This document shows, piece after piece, positions 29,380 through 31,843 of a DNA stretch of 31,843 bases; position 1 is the stretch's first letter; each line of letters begins with the position of its first letter. The DNA is taken from NCBI GenBank assembly GCA_934486915.1, contig CAKSRC010000015.1, positions 1 to 31,843 of the forward strand, in the 5' to 3' direction. The notes beneath the pieces were generated by a model. It was not told the origin of the DNA, made no database searches, and saw only the letters and a program-made list of their open reading frames with translations. Source of the stretch: an uncultured Eubacteriales bacterium (GTDB taxonomy: Bacteria > Bacillota > Clostridia > Oscillospirales > Acutalibacteraceae). The translations under genes were made by a program, and so were the position numbers.

Positions 29380-29799
29380 TCAACAAATATCCGGAAAAAT
29401 GTCACGTGCGGCTTTGTCAAATGTCATTTTGCAATTATTACGCTTGCTGAACGATTTTGTCGAATACGGCGGTTCAATTTCAAGCAGTACCAATGACTTT
29501 TTATGCTGGGATTTCAGGTATCTATAACCTTCATCGCAGTCAAAAACATAGCACTCATAAATGTGGGAAATACCCTTGCTCATGTGAAGTGACAAGTACA
29601 GAAAATGTAGGTGAAAATCGTAGCGTTTTTCTATTTCCATGAAGAATACATTCACAATTTGCGCCGGAGTTCTGCCATCCACTGCACTGAAAAGGCTGCT
29701 GCACACCATTTTGTCCGCCGGTATGCAGCAGTTTTCCTGGATAATGGGTAAAACGAAGACGACCAACTTTTTACGGTTGATCGTCTTTGCTTTGCTCAC
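29380..29799 (-). pseudogene. Unassigned open frame in an anomalous segment
   Basis: A 139-residue frame starts with GTG overlapping the YfhO stop codon (TAGTG) and runs to 29380. I recognise no family. The protein is rich in Cys, His and Tyr. Its first 20 residues are encoded by a hairpin that looks like the YfhO terminator, so the N-terminus is doubtful. Base composition is visibly more GC-rich than the flanks. Beyond its stop, frames on the minus strand continue in short, broken pieces, for example one containing Q-R-Q-L-M-V-A-L-V-K-E-I-L at about 29280-29320. I take the whole 29.2-29.75 kb stretch to be a decayed acquired fragment. Confidence 0.3.
29756..29787 (-). terminator. Hairpin after the YfhO gene
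   Basis: A 12-bp stem AAGACGATCAAC/GTTGGTCGTCTT (one G-U) on the minus strand, 12 bases after the YfhO stop. It is followed by CGTTTTA only, so the T tract is poor. Confidence 0.45.
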
Positions 29800-31843
29800 T
29801 ATTTTTGCTTTTCTTTTAAACGATTTCTTATGGCTTTGGAGTTTAAAATCTCAAATGAGATTAATAGCACAATAGAGAAACATGTTATTTTGCATCCTAT
29901 GTCAAATCCAATTGGTCTATAGATTAATTCTATATTGTGGTCTCTTACGTCATCTAATTGGAAGGCCAAAAAGTTATTCCAATTTTTTTCTATTGCTACT
30001 ACTTTTCCGTTATCGTAAACCTTCCATCCTTCATCATATGGTATCGTCGTTGCAATATTGCTCTTCTCGCCGGAATATGTCATTATTAAATGAGAACTGC
30101 TCACTTCCTCTATTGAAATAGCCTGTTCATTCACTAACTGGGAATTTTCATATATTACATTTTTATTTTCTGTATAACAAGTAATACTATTAAGGTCATA
30201 ATTTTTGTCTTCCGTTGTAATGGAAATTTCTAAGGAATCTCCTTTTTCAAATTCTCCAATATAATATATTTTGGAGATGGGCTCGTAATCAAGTTTCTTT
30301 TCCGCTCCGGGTCCTGTCACTTTTATTGAGGTGTCTGACCAAGATGATGGAATTGACAAATATACAGAGCCTGCATTTTCTACAGTGACATTTAGGAGAT
30401 TTTTTCCTTCGTAAGAGTTGTTAACAATGGTGCAAGGGTTAAATGCATTGTCCTCTAAACCACTTATTGATTTCCAAATTTTATTTAGTAAATTGAAATC
30501 ATTTAATTCATCCAAATCATAATTTTCTAAGTTATTAACGGGGAATAAAACCGGTAAGGCATATTGGTTTTTAAAATATACAGTATTACCGTATTCTCCT
30601 ATTGCCTCATACGGCTTTGCATTAATTATATTAGTTAAGATGTACTTCAAACCTAACAACGATTCTGTTGCCATTGGGATATTTGTAGTATATTTTGCCC
30701 ACATCCAATCATGCTTAGCACCTAACCTCTTTAAAAATTTTAGATTTTTTGTATTCTCGGTAGAAGTAAAATTTGTTACACCTCTATAATTAAATAAGTT
30801 GCCATCACATCGTCCACTAGTAAAGATTTTATCCATGCGATAGAAGGAATCATCATTTATTACCTCTTTAGCATTTTGCATCATCAATTTAGTATCTTCG
30901 TATGCTTTTCTCGACTGCATCCCAGTACCTTTTAGATAAAGGTATCCATTACATGCTAAGGAAATCACAACACTGCACAACAAAACTATTGCTGAAACTT
31001 TTCTTTTTCGCGCATTCTCTATATATAGATTTTTTAAAAATAATACTGTCAAAGCTATTATAACCAAAAGAATATCCAAAGAAATTCCCTTGATATTTAT
31101 TTTGTTAGTGGCATTTTGGACAACAAATGCCAAAATAATGCCTAATATCAATACTGACTTAAGTATTTCTTCCTTTGAAGGCATGCCTTGCCTTAGCACT
31201 TCGCATGTTTCACACGCAATAAGGAGAAGAACAAAGCTCAACATGAATGAATATCTATAATTAAACCAGGCGTTATTACTCAAACCGTGCCAGATTTGAT
31301 TTATAAAACTATTTTCAAAACTAATAAAGAAAATTAAGATTAGAACTGAAAAAATAACCTTCTTTTTAAAAGGGATTTTATTACTTACAAAAAATAGAAT
31401 ATCCAAGGCCACAACAAATATGCTAACATAAATTAAAGGTGAGTTGCCGTTTAACGAATTGATTTGTCCTGTAAATAATCCTGATAATATTTCAGCTGGT
31501 TGTGTATTGAGGCTCATACCTTTAAACATATCAATGAGAGCCAAGCTTCTTTCAGAAGGTAATCCGAGATAGGTTGGGATCAACAAAAATGCGCTTATTC
31601 CTACTCCAACCAACGATGCAAACGCATATTTTACAAATGTTCTTTTTATATTATCTTCGAATTTACTTTCAGATAATAATATTTGCGCAATATAAAAGAT
31701 AAATGAGCCTATGCAAAGCATAGATCCAATGTAAAAGTTGGATATTAACGCAATAGTCAATGCAATAACATACTGCAATATATTCTTACCGTCTATAATT
31801 TTTCTAATTCCAACATACATTATTGGAAGCAGAATCACTCCGT
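29799..31843 (-). CDS. YfhO family membrane protein, 5' truncated by the window edge
   Basis: About 680 residues of the C-terminal part of a YfhO-type protein. In Bacillus and Listeria, YfhO proteins glycosylate lipoteichoic acid outside the membrane with an undecaprenyl-linked donor. The visible part starts at the typical G-V-I-L-L-P-I-M-Y-V-G segment and A-L-I-S-N-F-Y-I-G-S-M-L-C-I, which in full-length proteins follow about 150 residues, so the true start lies past the window. About eight more hydrophobic helices follow to residue 300. Then comes a large extracytoplasmic domain (about 300-650) with D-E-G-W-K-V-Y-D-N-G-K near the end, and a last membrane helix (F-S-I-V-L-L-I-S-F-E-I-L) before a basic tail. 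The GTG at 31838 is internal, not a start. Confidence 0.9.
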   Translation of the reverse strand, partial: GVILLPIMYVGIRKIIDGKNILQYVIALTIALISNFYIGSMLCIGSFIFYIAQILLSESKFEDNIKRTFVKYAFASLVGVGISAFLLIPTYLGLPSERSLALIDMFKGMSLNTQPAEILSGLFTGQINSLNGNSPLIYVSIFVVALDILFFVSNKIPFKKKVIFSVLILIFFISFENSFINQIWHGLSNNAWFNYRYSFMLSFVLLLIACETCEVLRQGMPSKEEILKSVLILGIILAFVVQNATNKINIKGISLDILLVIIALTVLFLKNLYIENARKRKVSAIVLLCSVVISLACNGYLYLKGTGMQSRKAYEDTKLMMQNAKEVINDDSFYRMDKIFTSGRCDGNLFNYRGVTNFTSTENTKNLKFLKRLGAKHDWMWAKYTTNIPMATESLLGLKYILTNIINAKPYEAIGEYGNTVYFKNQYALPVLFPVNNLENYDLDELNDFNLLNKIWKSISGLEDNAFNPCTIVNNSYEGKNLLNVTVENAGSVYLSIPSSWSDTSIKVTGPGAEKKLDYEPISKIYYIGEFEKGDSLEISITTEDKNYDLNSITCYTENKNVIYENSQLVNEQAISIEEVSSSHLIMTYSGEKSNIATTIPYDEGWKVYDNGKVVAIEKNWNNFLAFQLDDVRDHNIELIYRPIGFDIGCKITCFSIVLLISFEILNSKAIRNRLKEKQK

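Overview
The window is low-GC DNA from a Gram-positive, probably spore-forming member of the Clostridia. Evidence: a cysteine T-box leader, a RecA-RecX-RimO-PgsA gene string, a SpoVB-type flippase, GTP-type PEP carboxykinase, QueH, DUF896, DUF3048 and TIGR04076 proteins, strong AGGAGG-type ribosome binding sites and TTGACA-17-TATAAT promoters. I cannot name the species.

Layout. 1-700: three minus-strand tRNAs (Pro CGG, Gln CTG, Val GAC) around a plus-strand DUF896 gene. 750-1800: a short Spo0A-C-like protein, two candidate structured RNAs and terminators. 1814-4170: a T-box leader with a TGC (Cys) specifier controls cysE-cysS. 4188-8137: the recA-recX-rimO-pgsA operon, read leftwards from a promoter at about 8120. 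8187-12488: an array of nine small secreted-protein genes, one broken by an in-frame TGA. 12589-15010: PEP carboxykinase and a YfcE-type phosphodiesterase. 15082-16160: three small genes, possibly under a sporulation promoter. 16162-19207: proB-proA plus an unknown membrane protein. 19265-21162: a left-handed beta-helix protein and a DUF3048 protein. 21385-23781: a TtcA-like thiolase and SpoVB. 23797-26162: a complete amino-acid ABC importer. 26224-29108: QueH, two GNATs, TIGR04076 and a short FakA-C-like protein. 29110-29800: an anomalous, probably acquired, segment. 29799-31843: the C-terminal part of a YfhO membrane protein that runs off the window.

The most interesting region is 8.2-12.5 kb. 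Nine tandem, same-strand genes share a 29-30-residue export leader ending in an invariant Cys-Phe-Ala, but their mature parts are almost unrelated: short, very acidic, aromatic-rich, some with internal repeats. Eight have their own promoter with a recognisable -10/-35 pair (seven with an extended -10 TGn), 40-60-nt leaders and strong RBSs. I recognise no described family. It looks like an expandable set of exported, diversified peptides. A roughly 165-bp hairpin-rich repeat lies at the left edge of the array, again inverted between members 8 and 9, and a third time at 21.2 kb. The copy at the left edge falls inside the recA leader.
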